Positions 53,124-62,007 of a stretch of 64,000 nucleotides of DNA are shown here, one piece after another. Position numbers and translations under genes: made by a program. Under the pieces are notes generated by a model. That model had not been told where the DNA came from. It did no database searches and was given only the letters and a program-made list of their open reading frames with translations. The stretch covers positions 682,001 through 746,000 of the forward strand of contig CAVOUB010000005.1 in assembly GCA_963699495.1 (NCBI GenBank), read 5' to 3'. The stretch's first letter is position 1. Each line of letters begins with the position of its first letter. This DNA is from JAIBJN01 sp963699495 (GTDB taxonomy: Bacteria; Actinomycetota; Thermoleophilia; Gaiellales; Gaiellaceae).

Positions 53124-53875
53124 GAATAGATCCCTTCGCCCGTGAGGCGGTCGGAGACGGCGCGGCGAAGGATCGACGCCAGCTCGTCCACCTGCGAGGA
53201 CGTCCTGGCCCATGCCTCGACGGTCGCGACCGGGCCCGACGGGTCGAGTTGGCTCACGTAGACGTTTGGTTCCTTCACGGTCATATCTTCGGGAAGACGG
53301 TTCGCCTCCTCGAGGAGGATCTCGAGCACGCGGTCGAGGTCGGCGGCGAGCGGCACGGCGACCCTCACTGCGACCAGGTGCTCCGCCCCTGCGATGGTGG
53401 CGTTTCTGATGGTATCGGAGGCCAGCTTCGCATTTGGGACGTAGTACCGAGCGCCGTCGTGCGCACCGATCACCGTGTACGTGAGCCCGATCTCCTTCAC
53501 GGTGCCCGAGGCGCCGGCCACGGCGACGTTGTCTCCGAGCCGGAGCGGCTGGGCGAACGCGATCAGGATCCCCGCTACGAAGTTCGACAGGGTCGTCTGG
53601 GCGGCGAGGCCGACGACGAGCGCGATCACCGCAGACGAGGCCAGGATGCTGCCGGCGACCGCGCGGACGGACGGAAAGACGAGGAGCGCGCTGAGAACCC
53701 CGATGCCGATGATCACGGCGAACGCGCTCCGCCGGAGCACCCGGTAGACCGTCAGCGTCTCCGGGCGAAGCGTGAACCGCCGGGCAATCATGCGGTCGAC
53801 GAGCCGCGCGACGATCAACGCGAGGAGCAGGACGACGCCTGCGACGACAAGCCGCTCGATCCACTCGTTGTCCAT
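53120..53875 (-). CDS. MscS-type mechanosensitive channel
   Basis: 251 residues. Three helices at the N-terminus, the pore-lining helix VAGSILASSAVIALVVGLAAQTTLSNFVAGILIAFAQPLRLGDNV with the Gly/Ala pattern of MscS TM3, then the beta domain VKEIGLTYTVIGAHDGARYYVPNAKLASDTIRN and a C-terminal alpha/beta part. It opens on membrane tension during osmotic downshift. Overlap with the PBP start suggests co-expression. ATG at 53875. Confidence 0.93.
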   Translation of the reverse strand: MDNEWIERLVVAGVVLLLALIVARLVDRMIARRFTLRPETLTVYRVLRRSAFAVIIGIGVLSALLVFPSVRAVAGSILASSAVIALVVGLAAQTTLSNFVAGILIAFAQPLRLGDNVAVAGASGTVKEIGLTYTVIGAHDGARYYVPNAKLASDTIRNATIAGAEHLVAVRVAVPLAADLDRVLEILLEEANRLPEDMTVKEPNVYVSQLDPSGPVATVEAWARTSSQVDELASILRRAVSDRLTGEGIYS

Positions 53876-53889
53876 TCGAGGGGAGTTCT

Positions 53890-54303
53890 CTAGAAGGGGA
53901 GCGGCTTCCTGCCCGCGAAGCCCTCCTCGAGGTCGTGCCAGTGCCCGACCTCAGGCTCCCCGAGCTCCCAGCAGAGGAGCACCGTCTCGCCGGTCTCCGG
54001 ATGCCGCGCGGGGAAGTCGACCAGGCCCCGGTCGAGATCCTTCACCTGCACGCCGAGCTCCTGGATCTCATCGACCAGGCTGGCGAGGGCGGAGGCGGCG
54101 TGCGCGACGGCCTCCTGCAGCTCACCGACCCGGCTCGGATCCAGGCTCCCGCCGTTTCCGCCGATCAGGGCCTGCATCTCCTCCAGCGCGCCGCCGAGCT
54201 CGACCAGCGCCCTCCGGTCCTCGACCAGCCGCTCGACGAGCGGCCCCACCTCGGGGAGGGCGGCGTTCGCCTCCTCCTGCGTGAAGAGCCGCATCTTCGC
54301 CAT
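53890..54303 (-). CDS. DUF2203 family protein
   Basis: 137 residues. KMRLFTQEEANAALPEVGPLVERLVEDRRALVEL, DEIQELGVQVKDLDRGLVDFPARHPETGETVLLCWELGEPEVGHWHDLEEGFAGRKPL is the family signature, with an N-terminal coiled coil and a compact C-terminal domain. The family is widespread in Actinobacteria, Chloroflexi and Firmicutes; its function is unknown. ATG at 54303-54301 is one base from the divergent lipoprotein start. Confidence 0.9.
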   Translation of the reverse strand: MAKMRLFTQEEANAALPEVGPLVERLVEDRRALVELGGALEEMQALIGGNGGSLDPSRVGELQEAVAHAASALASLVDEIQELGVQVKDLDRGLVDFPARHPETGETVLLCWELGEPEVGHWHDLEEGFAGRKPLPF

Positions 54304-54304
54304 A

Positions 54305-55249
54305 GTGCCAAGCGTCGTGAGAACGTGCCTCCTCTCTCTCGCCGCCCTGGTCGCCCTCCTGGGCGCAACCGCGTGCGGCGAGCGAGCCGAGCCGGTCGGC
54401 GAGCTGGAGCAGCCGTACCCCGTAACCGTCCAGGGAGCGGGGGAGGCGCCGGCCGTCCTCCCGGGCAAGCCGGAGCGGATCGTCGCCCTCGACCCGGGCT
54501 CGGCCGAGCTGGTCATCGCCCTCGGCGCCAAGGACCGCCTCGTCGGGATCCCCGCGGGAATGAAGCAGGGCGACGGGCCGAGGATGGCGCCGCCGGAGGC
54601 GGCGCAGGTCGTCTCCCCGAACCTGAGGATGAAGGTGGACGAGATCGTCAAGCTCGAGCCCGACCTGCTCGTCGCAACCTCCAGCACCGACCAGCTCGAC
54701 CTCGCGCGCGCTCAGCGCGACACCGGCGCCGCCCTCTACGTCCAGCCGAGCAGCTCGATCGAGGACATCCTCCGCGCCACGCTCGAGCTCGGCTTCCTCG
54801 TCGGCGAGCCGGTCGAGGCCCGCGCCGTTGCCTCACGCATCCGCTCCGACGTGGCCGCGATCGAGGAGCGCGTCGCCGACTCTCGCGTGACGACGACCTT
54901 CGTCGACACGGGCTTCTTCGTCACCGTTCCCCTCCGCTCTCTGCTCGGCGACCTCGTCGATCGCGCCCGCGGCGAGAGCGTCACCGGAGAGAACCCCGGC
55001 GCCGAGCCGATTCCAATTTCGCGCCTGCGACGGCTCGACCCGGAGATCTACCTCGCGACCTCCGACAGCGGCGTGAACCTCCGCAGCCTCCGGAGGGACC
55101 CGCGCACGGCCAAGCTGACCGCCGTCAAGGAAGCCCAGTTCGTCGTGCTGCCGTCCGACCTGGTCCAGCGGGCCGGGCCGTACGTCGCCCAGGCGCTCGA
55201 GCGGGTCGCAAGGGCCCTTCACCCGGATGTCTTCCGGAAGAACCGCTAG
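54305..55249 (+). CDS. ABC-transporter substrate-binding lipoprotein (BtuF/FecB type)
   Basis: About 314 residues with a lipobox (ALLGATAC) near residue 22. PERIVALDPGSAELVIALGAKDRLVGI at the N-terminus, VVSPNLRMKVDEIVKLEPDLLVATSS, the central helix and the C-terminal RDPRTAKLTAVKEAQFVVLPSDLVQRAGPYVAQALERVARALHP are typical of type III binding proteins for cobalamin, iron-siderophores or heme. No permease or ATPase is adjacent. Start codons at 54305 (GTG) and 54317 (GTG) both give a lipoprotein signal; 54305 lies one base from the divergent DUF2203 start, so the transcripts are probably leaderless. Confidence 0.87.
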   Translation: MPSVVRTCLLSLAALVALLGATACGERAEPVGELEQPYPVTVQGAGEAPAVLPGKPERIVALDPGSAELVIALGAKDRLVGIPAGMKQGDGPRMAPPEAAQVVSPNLRMKVDEIVKLEPDLLVATSSTDQLDLARAQRDTGAALYVQPSSSIEDILRATLELGFLVGEPVEARAVASRIRSDVAAIEERVADSRVTTTFVDTGFFVTVPLRSLLGDLVDRARGESVTGENPGAEPIPISRLRRLDPEIYLATSDSGVNLRSLRRDPRTAKLTAVKEAQFVVLPSDLVQRAGPYVAQALERVARALHPDVFRKNR

Positions 55250-55886
55250 CCGGCTCGACGGAATCACCGTCGACGCGATGGGGACGGTCGTCGAGCTCGA
55301 CGATCCGGCCCCGCGGCTGCAACGCGCGCTGGCCGACCGCGGCGTCGAGCGGGAGCTCGGCGTGGTCGGCGCGGCGTTTCAAGCCGAGGTCGCCTACTAC
55401 CTGCCGCGCACCCTCGAGGGGCATGACGGCGTCAGCCTCGCCGACCTCGGCCGCCGCTGCACGGCCGTGTTCCTGGAGCACGCCCGCACAGAGCTCGACC
55501 CGGAGGAGTTCGCGCCCGCATTCCTCGCGAGCATCGTCTTCCGCCCACTCGGCGGGGTGACCGAGGCGCTGGGCCGGCTGCGAGCGGCGGGGCTCTCGCT
55601 CGCCTGCGTCTCGAACTGGGACATCTCGCTGCGCGGCCACCTCGAGCGGGCAGGCCTCGCCGGGTGCTTCGCGGAGATCGTCAGCTCGGCCGAGGCAGGG
55701 GCGGCGAAGCCGGACCCCGAGGTCTTCCGGATTGCGCTCGGCCGGCTGGGCGTCGAGCCGGGGCGGGCGCTCCACATCGGCGACGGCGACACCGACCGGG
55801 AGGGAGCTGCGGCGTCCGGTACCGCCTACGAGCCGACTCCGCTCGCTACCCTCCCCGAACGGCTCGGACTGGGCCGCCGACCATGA
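55227..55886 (+). CDS. HAD-family phosphatase-like hydrolase
   Basis: 219 residues from an ATG overlapping the lipoprotein end by 23 bases. Motif I is ITVDAMGTVVELDDP (DxDxT changed to DAMGT, with one Asp), motif II SLACVSNWDISLRGHL, motif III and IV AAKPDPEVFRIALGRLGVEPGRALHIGDGDTDREGAAASG. This is the HAD-IA type acting on phosphomonoesters. The first Asp present can act as nucleophile, while the usual second Asp is Met. The stop overlaps the PLP gene (ATGA). Confidence 0.86.
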   Translation: MSSGRTASRLDGITVDAMGTVVELDDPAPRLQRALADRGVERELGVVGAAFQAEVAYYLPRTLEGHDGVSLADLGRRCTAVFLEHARTELDPEEFAPAFLASIVFRPLGGVTEALGRLRAAGLSLACVSNWDISLRGHLERAGLAGCFAEIVSSAEAGAAKPDPEVFRIALGRLGVEPGRALHIGDGDTDREGAAASGTAYEPTPLATLPERLGLGRRP

Positions 55887-57046
55887 GCAAGCGCAGGCTG
55901 GGCCTCTCCACACGCGCGATCCACACGCCGCCGCTGCCCGAGGGCGCGGGTGAGCCCGTGGTCGGCCCGATCGTCGCCTCGACGACCTTTTCCTTCGAGC
56001 GCGTCGCCGACCTCGGGGCCGTCATCGCCGAGGAGGAGTACGGCTTCACCTACGCTCGGCTCCGCAACCCCACGGTCGAGGAGCTGAACGCGGTCATGGC
56101 CGAGCTCGAGGGCGCCGAGGCCGCGCAGTCCTTCGGAACGGGGATGGCCGCGATCAGCGCCGCGCTCCACTCGACCCTCTCGGCGGGCGACACGCTCCTG
56201 CTCCCGCAGCAGCTCTACGGGACGACGTACCAGCTCGCCGAGTCCCAGCTGCGCCCGCGTGGAGTGGAGATCGACTACCTCGACGTCACCGACCCGCCGG
56301 CCTGGGAGCGGCCGGCACGCGTGCGCTACGTCGAGACGATGGCCAACCCGGGCTTTCCCCTCGCCGATCTCTCGGCACTGGCAGCAACGAAGGGAGACGG
56401 GCTCCTGATCGTCGACAACACGTTCGCCTCGCCCGTGCTCTGCCGCCCGCTCGAGCTGGGCGCCGACCTCGTTTGCGAGTCGGCGACCAAGTACCTCAAC
56501 GGCCACCACGACGTGATGGCGGGCGTGGTCGCCGGGACCAGCGAGCTCGTCGCCGCGGCGCGCCTCCACCAGATCGAGGTCGGCTCGGTGCTCGACCCGT
56601 TCCCCGCCTTCCTCGTCCGGCGAGGGCTCAAGACCCTGGCCCTGCGAATGGAGCGCTCGAGCCTGAACGCGCTCGCAGTGGCGCGCTTTCTGGAAGGGCA
56701 TCCGAAGGTCGCAAAGGTCCTGTACGCAGGCCTCGAGAGCTACCCGCAACACGAGCTCGCGCTTCGCCTGCTCGACGACTCCGGCGGGATGATGGCCTTC
56801 GAGCTCGAGGGCGGGCGCGCGGCCGGTGAGCGCTTCATGGACGGGCTCCGGCTCTGCGGGCGCGCGACGAGCCTCGGCGGTGTCGACACGGTGCTCCACC
56901 ACCCGGCATCGACGAGCCACCGGCAGTACTCGCCCGAGCAACTCGCCGCCGCGGGCGTATCGCCTGGGCTCCTGCGCCTCTCCGTAGGGTGTGAGGATGC
57001 AGACGACATCGTCTCCGACCTCGACCAGGCGCTCGCGCAGGCGTAA
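55883..57046 (+). CDS. PLP-dependent Cys/Met metabolism enzyme (cystathionine gamma-synthase/lyase type)
   Basis: 387 residues. STRAIHTPPLPEGAGEPVVGPIVASTTFSF, LEGAEAAQSFGTGMAAISAAL, RVRYVETMANPGFPLADL, LLIVDNTFASPVLCRPLELGADLVCESATKYLNGHHDVMAGVVAG (catalytic Lys in SATKYLNGH) and GGVDTVLHHPASTSHRQY mark the MetB/MetC family. It either forms or breaks cystathionine, or makes homocysteine from O-acylhomoserine; the exact activity cannot be separated from sequence. Close coupling to the HAD gene. Confidence 0.92.
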   Translation: MSKRRLGLSTRAIHTPPLPEGAGEPVVGPIVASTTFSFERVADLGAVIAEEEYGFTYARLRNPTVEELNAVMAELEGAEAAQSFGTGMAAISAALHSTLSAGDTLLLPQQLYGTTYQLAESQLRPRGVEIDYLDVTDPPAWERPARVRYVETMANPGFPLADLSALAATKGDGLLIVDNTFASPVLCRPLELGADLVCESATKYLNGHHDVMAGVVAGTSELVAAARLHQIEVGSVLDPFPAFLVRRGLKTLALRMERSSLNALAVARFLEGHPKVAKVLYAGLESYPQHELALRLLDDSGGMMAFELEGGRAAGERFMDGLRLCGRATSLGGVDTVLHHPASTSHRQYSPEQLAAAGVSPGLLRLSVGCEDADDIVSDLDQALAQA

Positions 57047-57716
57047 GAGCTGGCCGACCGCCGTCTGGCTGGCCGTCTCGGGCGCTCTCGTCCTGTTCGC
57101 CTTCTGGGGGGCGAGCCAGGGCTCCGGGTCGAGCAGTGATGACCTCCTCTACGACCCCGACCTCGCCATCGGCGGGGCCCTCTTCTACGGCCTGTTGATC
57201 GCGATCTCGTTCGCAGTCGCGAGCGGCTACCGCCGGCGTCGCGAGGCGCTCGGCTTCCGCCGGTTCCGGCTGCGCTGGGTCTGGATCTCCTTCGCCGTCG
57301 TCGTCGCCACGACGATCGTCGCAGTCGCCACGGAGCCGTTCCTCCACGGCGGGGAGGAGCAGGGGCTCGGCGCCGACCGCTGGCAGCCCGAGCACGCCGG
57401 TGCCTTCGCTGCGAACGTCGTCGTCCTCGTCCTACTGGGGCCCTTCGCGGAGGAGCTCTTCTTCCGCGGCCTCGGCGTTCGTGCACTGATGGTCTTCGGA
57501 GGGGTCGTCGCGATCCTGGTCACCGGCGTGATCTTCGGGCTCGTGCACGGAATCCTCGGCGCCCTGCCGCCGCTCGTACTGTTCGGCATCGGCCTGGCCT
57601 GGGTGCGGCTCCGCTCCGCAAGCATCTGGCCGAGCTTCATCGGGCACGCGACCTACAACGGGCTCGGCCTCCTCCTGCTCGTGCTGGCGTGGGTCACGGA
57701 CACGCCCGTTCGGTGA
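56997..57716 (+). CDS. CPBP-family intramembrane protease
   Basis: 239 residues from an ATG overlapping the previous gene by 50 bases. Six or seven helices; the two family motifs are present: FAEELFFRGLGVRAL (EExxxR) and LVHGILGALPPLVLFGIGLAWV, plus GHATYNGLGL. CPBP proteases cleave prenylated or bacteriocin-related substrates; here the target is unknown. The first 20 residues are Thr/Ser/Arg-rich and cytosolic. A GTG at 56991 is the alternative start. Confidence 0.88.
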   Translation: MQTTSSPTSTRRSRRRKSWPTAVWLAVSGALVLFAFWGASQGSGSSSDDLLYDPDLAIGGALFYGLLIAISFAVASGYRRRREALGFRRFRLRWVWISFAVVVATTIVAVATEPFLHGGEEQGLGADRWQPEHAGAFAANVVVLVLLGPFAEELFFRGLGVRALMVFGGVVAILVTGVIFGLVHGILGALPPLVLFGIGLAWVRLRSASIWPSFIGHATYNGLGLLLLVLAWVTDTPVR

Positions 57717-57733
57717 CCGCTTATCCTTGACGC

Positions 57734-58018
57734 ATGCGGCCGGGCGACCCTGAGCATGATCCCGTCGTTCGCGACCTGCGCGAGCGCATAACGGACACCG
57801 ACCGGGCGATTCTCGCGGCGGTGAACGAGCGCATCGAGCTCGTTCGCGAGCTGCGCGAGCACAAGCTGGCCCAGGGCTGGGACTTCCTCGACCAGGGCCG
57901 GGAGGAGCGCCTGCTCGCGGCTCTGGCCGGCGAAAACTCGGGGCCGCTCTCGGAAGCCGGCCTGCGGGAGCTCTTCGGCAATCTCCTCGCGCTCACCAAG
58001 CGCGAGCTCGTCGAGTAA
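57734..58018 (+). CDS. Chorismate mutase, AroQ type
   Basis: 94 residues. Helical AroQ fold: DLRERITDTDRAILAAVNERIELVRELREHKLAQGWDFLDQGREERLLAALAGENSGPLSEAGLRELFGNLLALTKREL. The catalytic Arg in LRERI, the Lys in EHKLA, the Asp-Arg region FLDQGREE and the C-terminal acidic/basic tail fit the enzyme that turns chorismate into prephenate for Phe and Tyr. Free-standing, length normal for AroQ. Converges on the bifunctional-nuclease gene with a four-base gap. Confidence 0.85.
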   Translation: MRPGDPEHDPVVRDLRERITDTDRAILAAVNERIELVRELREHKLAQGWDFLDQGREERLLAALAGENSGPLSEAGLRELFGNLLALTKRELVE

Positions 58019-58022
58019 ATCA

Positions 58023-58508
58023 CTACTCCGTCGAGAAGTCCTCGGGCTTGACCTCGTCGAGGAACTTCTTGAACTCCTCGACCACCTCCTCCTCGTTCAC
58101 GTCCTCGTGCTCGAACTCGATCGCGCTCTCCTCGATCACCGCCTCCGCGGCGAAGATCGGCGCGTCGGTGCGAACCGCCAGGGCGATGGCGTCGCTGGGA
58201 CGCGAGTCGATCTCGATCTCCGTCCCGTCGATCGCCACCGTGATCAGCGCGTAGAACGTGTTCTCGCGCAGCTCGGTGACCGCGATCTTGACCACGCGGG
58301 CCTCCAGCTGCGCAAGGATGTCCGTGAAGAGGTCGTGCGTCATCGGGCGCGGCGTCGAGGCGCCCTGCAGCTTCATGAGGATCGCAGCCGCCTCCGGATG
58401 GCCGATCCAGATCGGCAAGAACTTGTTCCCGTCGGCGGTCTTCAGCAAGACGATCGGCTGCTTGCCGACCATGTCGAAGCTCACGCCATAGATGACCATT
58501 TCGTGCAT
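58023..58508 (-). CDS. Bifunctional nuclease family protein (DUF151/BFN)
   Basis: 161 residues. MVIYGVSFDMVGKQPIVLLKTADGNKFLPIWIGHPEAAAILMKLQGASTPRPMTHDLFTDILAQL is the BFN domain hallmark, with VKIAVTELRENTFYALITVAIDGTEIEIDSRPSDAIALAVRTDAPIFAAEAVIEESAI following. The C-terminus is acidic (HEDVNEEEVVEEFKKF). BFN proteins cut RNA and DNA or sense stress; the bacterial role is unclear. No partner genes. Confidence 0.9.
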   Translation of the reverse strand: MHEMVIYGVSFDMVGKQPIVLLKTADGNKFLPIWIGHPEAAAILMKLQGASTPRPMTHDLFTDILAQLEARVVKIAVTELRENTFYALITVAIDGTEIEIDSRPSDAIALAVRTDAPIFAAEAVIEESAIEFEHEDVNEEEVVEEFKKFLDEVKPEDFSTE

Positions 58509-58637
58509 GGGCGGCGCCTCGTCTGATCATAGCGGCGAGCTTTCTCGCGTCCCTCCGGACCCGTTGGCGCCGGCTCGAAGGTGGGTTAGGCTCTCGGCAC
58601 GACTCGTATCGATCGCCACACTCTCTCAGGGCTGGCG

Positions 58638-60194
58638 ATGGGACTCGCCGTCCTCCTCGCGGTTGCTGCGGCTCTGCCGGCGGTTTGGTGGGAGCCCTTG
58701 CACGTGGACGAGGCGGTCACGCTCGAGTTCGCCTCGGAGAGCGTGCCAGCGATCTTCCAGGACGTCTTCGTCGAACGCGGAGGCGCGCCTTTTCACTTCC
58801 TTCTCGAGCATCTGAGCCTCCAGTGGCCCGGAGGGCTCGCCGGGCTGCGACTTCCGTCAGTCCTCTTCTTCCTCGCCGCCGTCGTCCTCTCCGCTCCGGT
58901 GGCCCGAGAGCTCATTGGAGGACAAGCCGCGCTCCTGCTACCTCCCCTTCTGGCGCTCGCCCCGCTGGGCGTGCGGCTTTCGACCTTTGCACGGATGTAC
59001 ACCCTCTTCCTCGCCGGCGTGCTCCTGTCCGTGTGGCTGCTGCTGCGAGCCGCCAGAGGGCTGGAGCGAATGGACTGGATTATCGCCGGCGTCGTAACCG
59101 GCGGCCTGGTCTACGTCCACCCGATCGCGCCCCTCTACATCAGCGTCGCGCTCGTCACCGCCTACCTCCATTCGAACGACTCGCTCCAGCGTTTCGTCCG
59201 AAACGCCCGCCCCGGTCTCGCATCCGGCGCGCTCGTCGCAGCGCCTTACGCCTACGCACTGGCGGTCCTGAGGGCCCGGTACGACGTCGGCTCGGCGAGT
59301 CGCCCGCTCTTCGAGAGCGCTTCCGGTCGCACGGTCCCGGAGGAGATCCTGCTCGCCCTCGGCTCCGGCGCCTGGGTGGGCACGGGCTTCCTCGTCGCAC
59401 TGGCCACCGTAGGGCTCGTGACTGAACTCAAACGGAGCCGGAGGACCGGCGTGGCGCTGGCGCTCTGGATTCTGGTTCCACTGGTCTTCTTCAGCGTCGT
59501 CCCGTCGGATACGGCGTTCTTTCCCCGGTACCTTCTGCCAGCGCTTCCCTTCTTTCTTCTCTTGGTCGTCCTGGGATGCTTGACTGTCGGTCGTTTCGTC
59601 CGTCGCCCGCTCCTAGTCGCATCGGCCCTCGTGCTAGCGATCCTGGTCTGGGAGGCGATTGGCACGGCCTCCCGGCTCGAGCGACTCCGTGACCTCCGGC
59701 TTGCCCGGGCCAGCGACGCGATCGCCGAGATTGAAGACCCCGTGCTCTTCTCGTCGACCGGCAGGGCCGTCGCCGGCAGACCGGGTGAACTTCTGGACGC
59801 GTACCTGGCCCTCGAGCAGCCGGACGCAGAGCGGGTTGAGGAGCTCCCCGCAGCCGATCCGGGCTATACGACGGACATCGAGGCGCTGGGCGTCGCAGCC
59901 GTCAAGGAGTTCCTCGGCGAACCGCACGACCGTCAGCGTGGAGTCTGGATATTCACCGGCCCGCCACGGCGTCTCGATCAGGCGGCTAGGCGTTTTGAGA
60001 GACGGCCGGAGCTGGAGGTACGCCGAATCTCGCGAGACATCCTCCTCGTGCGCTCGAGGACTGCTCTCGACTCTCGCTCCCTACTCGAGCAAGCGCTCGT
60101 TGTGCGGTCCGCGTGGCTCGGTGTCGACGGTCGTGACCGCTGGTCGCAAATCCTTATGCGCATCGACCGGGAAGCTCTCGCTGCAGACCGCTGA
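58638..60194 (+). CDS. GT39/ArnT-like integral membrane glycosyltransferase (first paralogue)
   Basis: 518 residues with about ten helices. LHVDEAVTLEFASESV holds the catalytic Asp-Glu of GT-C folds in the first loop, RGGAPFHFLLEHLSLQ follows, and the long C-terminal soluble part (about 360-518) carries SLLEQALVVRSAWLGV. It should add a sugar from a polyprenyl-phosphate carrier on the outer face. The first in-frame ATG at 58638 has no close Shine-Dalgarno, and the same frame upstream reads RIDRHTLSGLA without any start codon, so the start is a bit uncertain. Paralogue at 60259. Confidence 0.8.
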   Translation: MGLAVLLAVAAALPAVWWEPLHVDEAVTLEFASESVPAIFQDVFVERGGAPFHFLLEHLSLQWPGGLAGLRLPSVLFFLAAVVLSAPVARELIGGQAALLLPPLLALAPLGVRLSTFARMYTLFLAGVLLSVWLLLRAARGLERMDWIIAGVVTGGLVYVHPIAPLYISVALVTAYLHSNDSLQRFVRNARPGLASGALVAAPYAYALAVLRARYDVGSASRPLFESASGRTVPEEILLALGSGAWVGTGFLVALATVGLVTELKRSRRTGVALALWILVPLVFFSVVPSDTAFFPRYLLPALPFFLLLVVLGCLTVGRFVRRPLLVASALVLAILVWEAIGTASRLERLRDLRLARASDAIAEIEDPVLFSSTGRAVAGRPGELLDAYLALEQPDAERVEELPAADPGYTTDIEALGVAAVKEFLGEPHDRQRGVWIFTGPPRRLDQAARRFERRPELEVRRISRDILLVRSRTALDSRSLLEQALVVRSAWLGVDGRDRWSQILMRIDREALAADR

Positions 60195-60258
60195 GGATTA
60201 CGGGCTCGTCAGGGCGGCAACCAGAGGCGTAGAGTTCGCACGCCACGTATCGCGGCGG

Positions 60259-61920
60259 GTGTCACATGCGCTCCTTGGCGGGTCCCGGCGTCGCCGAGTC
60301 ACGCCGCCACCGGTGGTGACGGCGACCCGACGACGGTGGATCGTCCCGGCTGCCGTCGTCGGGCTCGCAACAGCGTTTCTCCTGACACGCTTGGCGCCCG
60401 ACGTCGGAGCGAACCCCGTCCACCAGGACGAGGCGCTCGCAGGACTCATCGCAGCCAGGCCGCTCCCGGAGGTGCTGGAGACAGTTGTCGTCGATCGTGG
60501 CGGCGCGCCGCTCCACTTCGTCCTGGCGCACGCGGTCTTCGCCTTCGACGCCTCTCCAGAGGCACTGCGGTGGCTCTCGGTCGTATTCGCCCTGCTTGCG
60601 GTCGGCCTCTGCTACGACCTGGGGCGCCGGGTGGCAGGGACGGTCGGTGGGACCACGGCTGCCCTTCTCGCCGCGACCTCGGCCTTGCTCGCCGCGTACG
60701 GAAGCTTCGGGCGGATGTACGCGCTCTTCGCCTTCGCCTCGGCACTCGCGGTCGACCTCTTCGTCCGGGCGCTCCAGCTGAGAACGGGGCGGGCTGCGGC
60801 GGTCGCGGCTCTGGGCGCCTGGGTCCTGGCAGCCTCCCATCCCTACGGAGGCATCATCGTCGCTCTCGAGGCTCTCGTCGCCGTCGCGGTCTGGCGTGGC
60901 CGGCCGCTTCGGCCTGCCCTTCCGGTCGCACTCGTATCGCTGGCCTTCGTACCGCTTCTCCTCGCCGACCTGCGCCTGGCCGAGCGCTTCACGGTCGGCG
61001 TGGGTGAAGGCGATGCGCAGCTCGCGTCGCCCCGGGTGGCTTCGCGTCTCTTCGTTGAGGGCATGGGCGGGCTCGCGGGCGGGCGGGCTCCGGTCTTTCT
61101 CCTGTTCGCCGCCCTCGCCCTCGTCGGGCTCGTGACCTGGGCACGGAGGCTCCCGGCCCTGGCCGCGTTCACCGTGCTGGCGCTCGCGGCGATACCGATG
61201 CTGTTGGTGCTCGGCAGCTCCGGCGGCGGCGTTGAGGGCCGGCTCTCGACCCGCCATTTCATCTACTGCCTCCCGTTCTGGACCGCACTCGTCGGGACCG
61301 GTGTCAGTCGCCTCGTCGAGGAGCGCCGAAGAGCGGTGGTCACCGTGGCCGTGGTCGCGACAGTCGTCGTGGCGCTCGCCGCGCCGTCCGCCATCACTCC
61401 ACCCGGACCGAGCCTTGCCTCCGGCTCGACAGAGGGAACCGCGGCTCCGGCGGCGTGGCTTCGCCGGAACGTGCGCGCCGGCGACGTGCTCTTCCCGAGC
61501 TCGCCCGTGTTCCTCGCCGCCTTGCCGGCGACACGACACGCCGTCCCACTTTCGCGCAACCGGCCGAGCAGCCTCATTCGGCGCTCGCTCGAGCGAATTC
61601 AGCTCCCCGTCGGCGCAGCGCACGTGGCCGTCCCACTCGACTTCGCCGAGCGGGTGGACGTCGCCAGCCTGCGCACCGAGCTCGGCCCCGAGTACGTGAT
61701 CACCCTGTTCGACTACTGGCTCGTCATTACCGCACGTGGGCCCTTTCACGAGCCACGGGCGGTCGCGGAGGGGATTGCGGAGGCACTCCGAGCAGCTCAG
61801 TACTCCGTCGCCGGCGGGCCGGAGCTGGAGAGCTACTTCCGGATCGGGTTCGGGCCTCTCTGCGGAGCCCTTCGCAGCCTCGGAGGAGAATGTCCCCCGC
61901 GGACGGCGTCCGGCGCCTGA
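60259..61920 (+). CDS. GT39/ArnT-like integral membrane glycosyltransferase (second paralogue)
   Basis: 553 residues from a GTG at 60259 (a GTG near 60316 is possible), with about eleven helices. The first loop reads NPVHQDEALAGLIAARPLPEVLETVVVDRGGAPLHFVLAHAVFAFDA, matching the DE motif and the RGGAPxHFxL of the first gene; YGSFGRMYALFAFASALAVDLFVRAL also corresponds to its FARMYTLFL stretch. The C-terminal domain (about 400-553) differs. Same-direction tandem copies suggest duplication then divergence, perhaps for different sugars on one glycan. No other glycan genes adjoin. Confidence 0.82.
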   Translation: MSHALLGGSRRRRVTPPPVVTATRRRWIVPAAVVGLATAFLLTRLAPDVGANPVHQDEALAGLIAARPLPEVLETVVVDRGGAPLHFVLAHAVFAFDASPEALRWLSVVFALLAVGLCYDLGRRVAGTVGGTTAALLAATSALLAAYGSFGRMYALFAFASALAVDLFVRALQLRTGRAAAVAALGAWVLAASHPYGGIIVALEALVAVAVWRGRPLRPALPVALVSLAFVPLLLADLRLAERFTVGVGEGDAQLASPRVASRLFVEGMGGLAGGRAPVFLLFAALALVGLVTWARRLPALAAFTVLALAAIPMLLVLGSSGGGVEGRLSTRHFIYCLPFWTALVGTGVSRLVEERRRAVVTVAVVATVVVALAAPSAITPPGPSLASGSTEGTAAPAAWLRRNVRAGDVLFPSSPVFLAALPATRHAVPLSRNRPSSLIRRSLERIQLPVGAAHVAVPLDFAERVDVASLRTELGPEYVITLFDYWLVITARGPFHEPRAVAEGIAEALRAAQYSVAGGPELESYFRIGFGPLCGALRSLGGECPPRTASGA

Positions 61921-61933
61921 GGGCACGCCGAAG

Positions 61934-61997
<64 letters not shown>

Positions 61998-62007
<10 letters not shown>

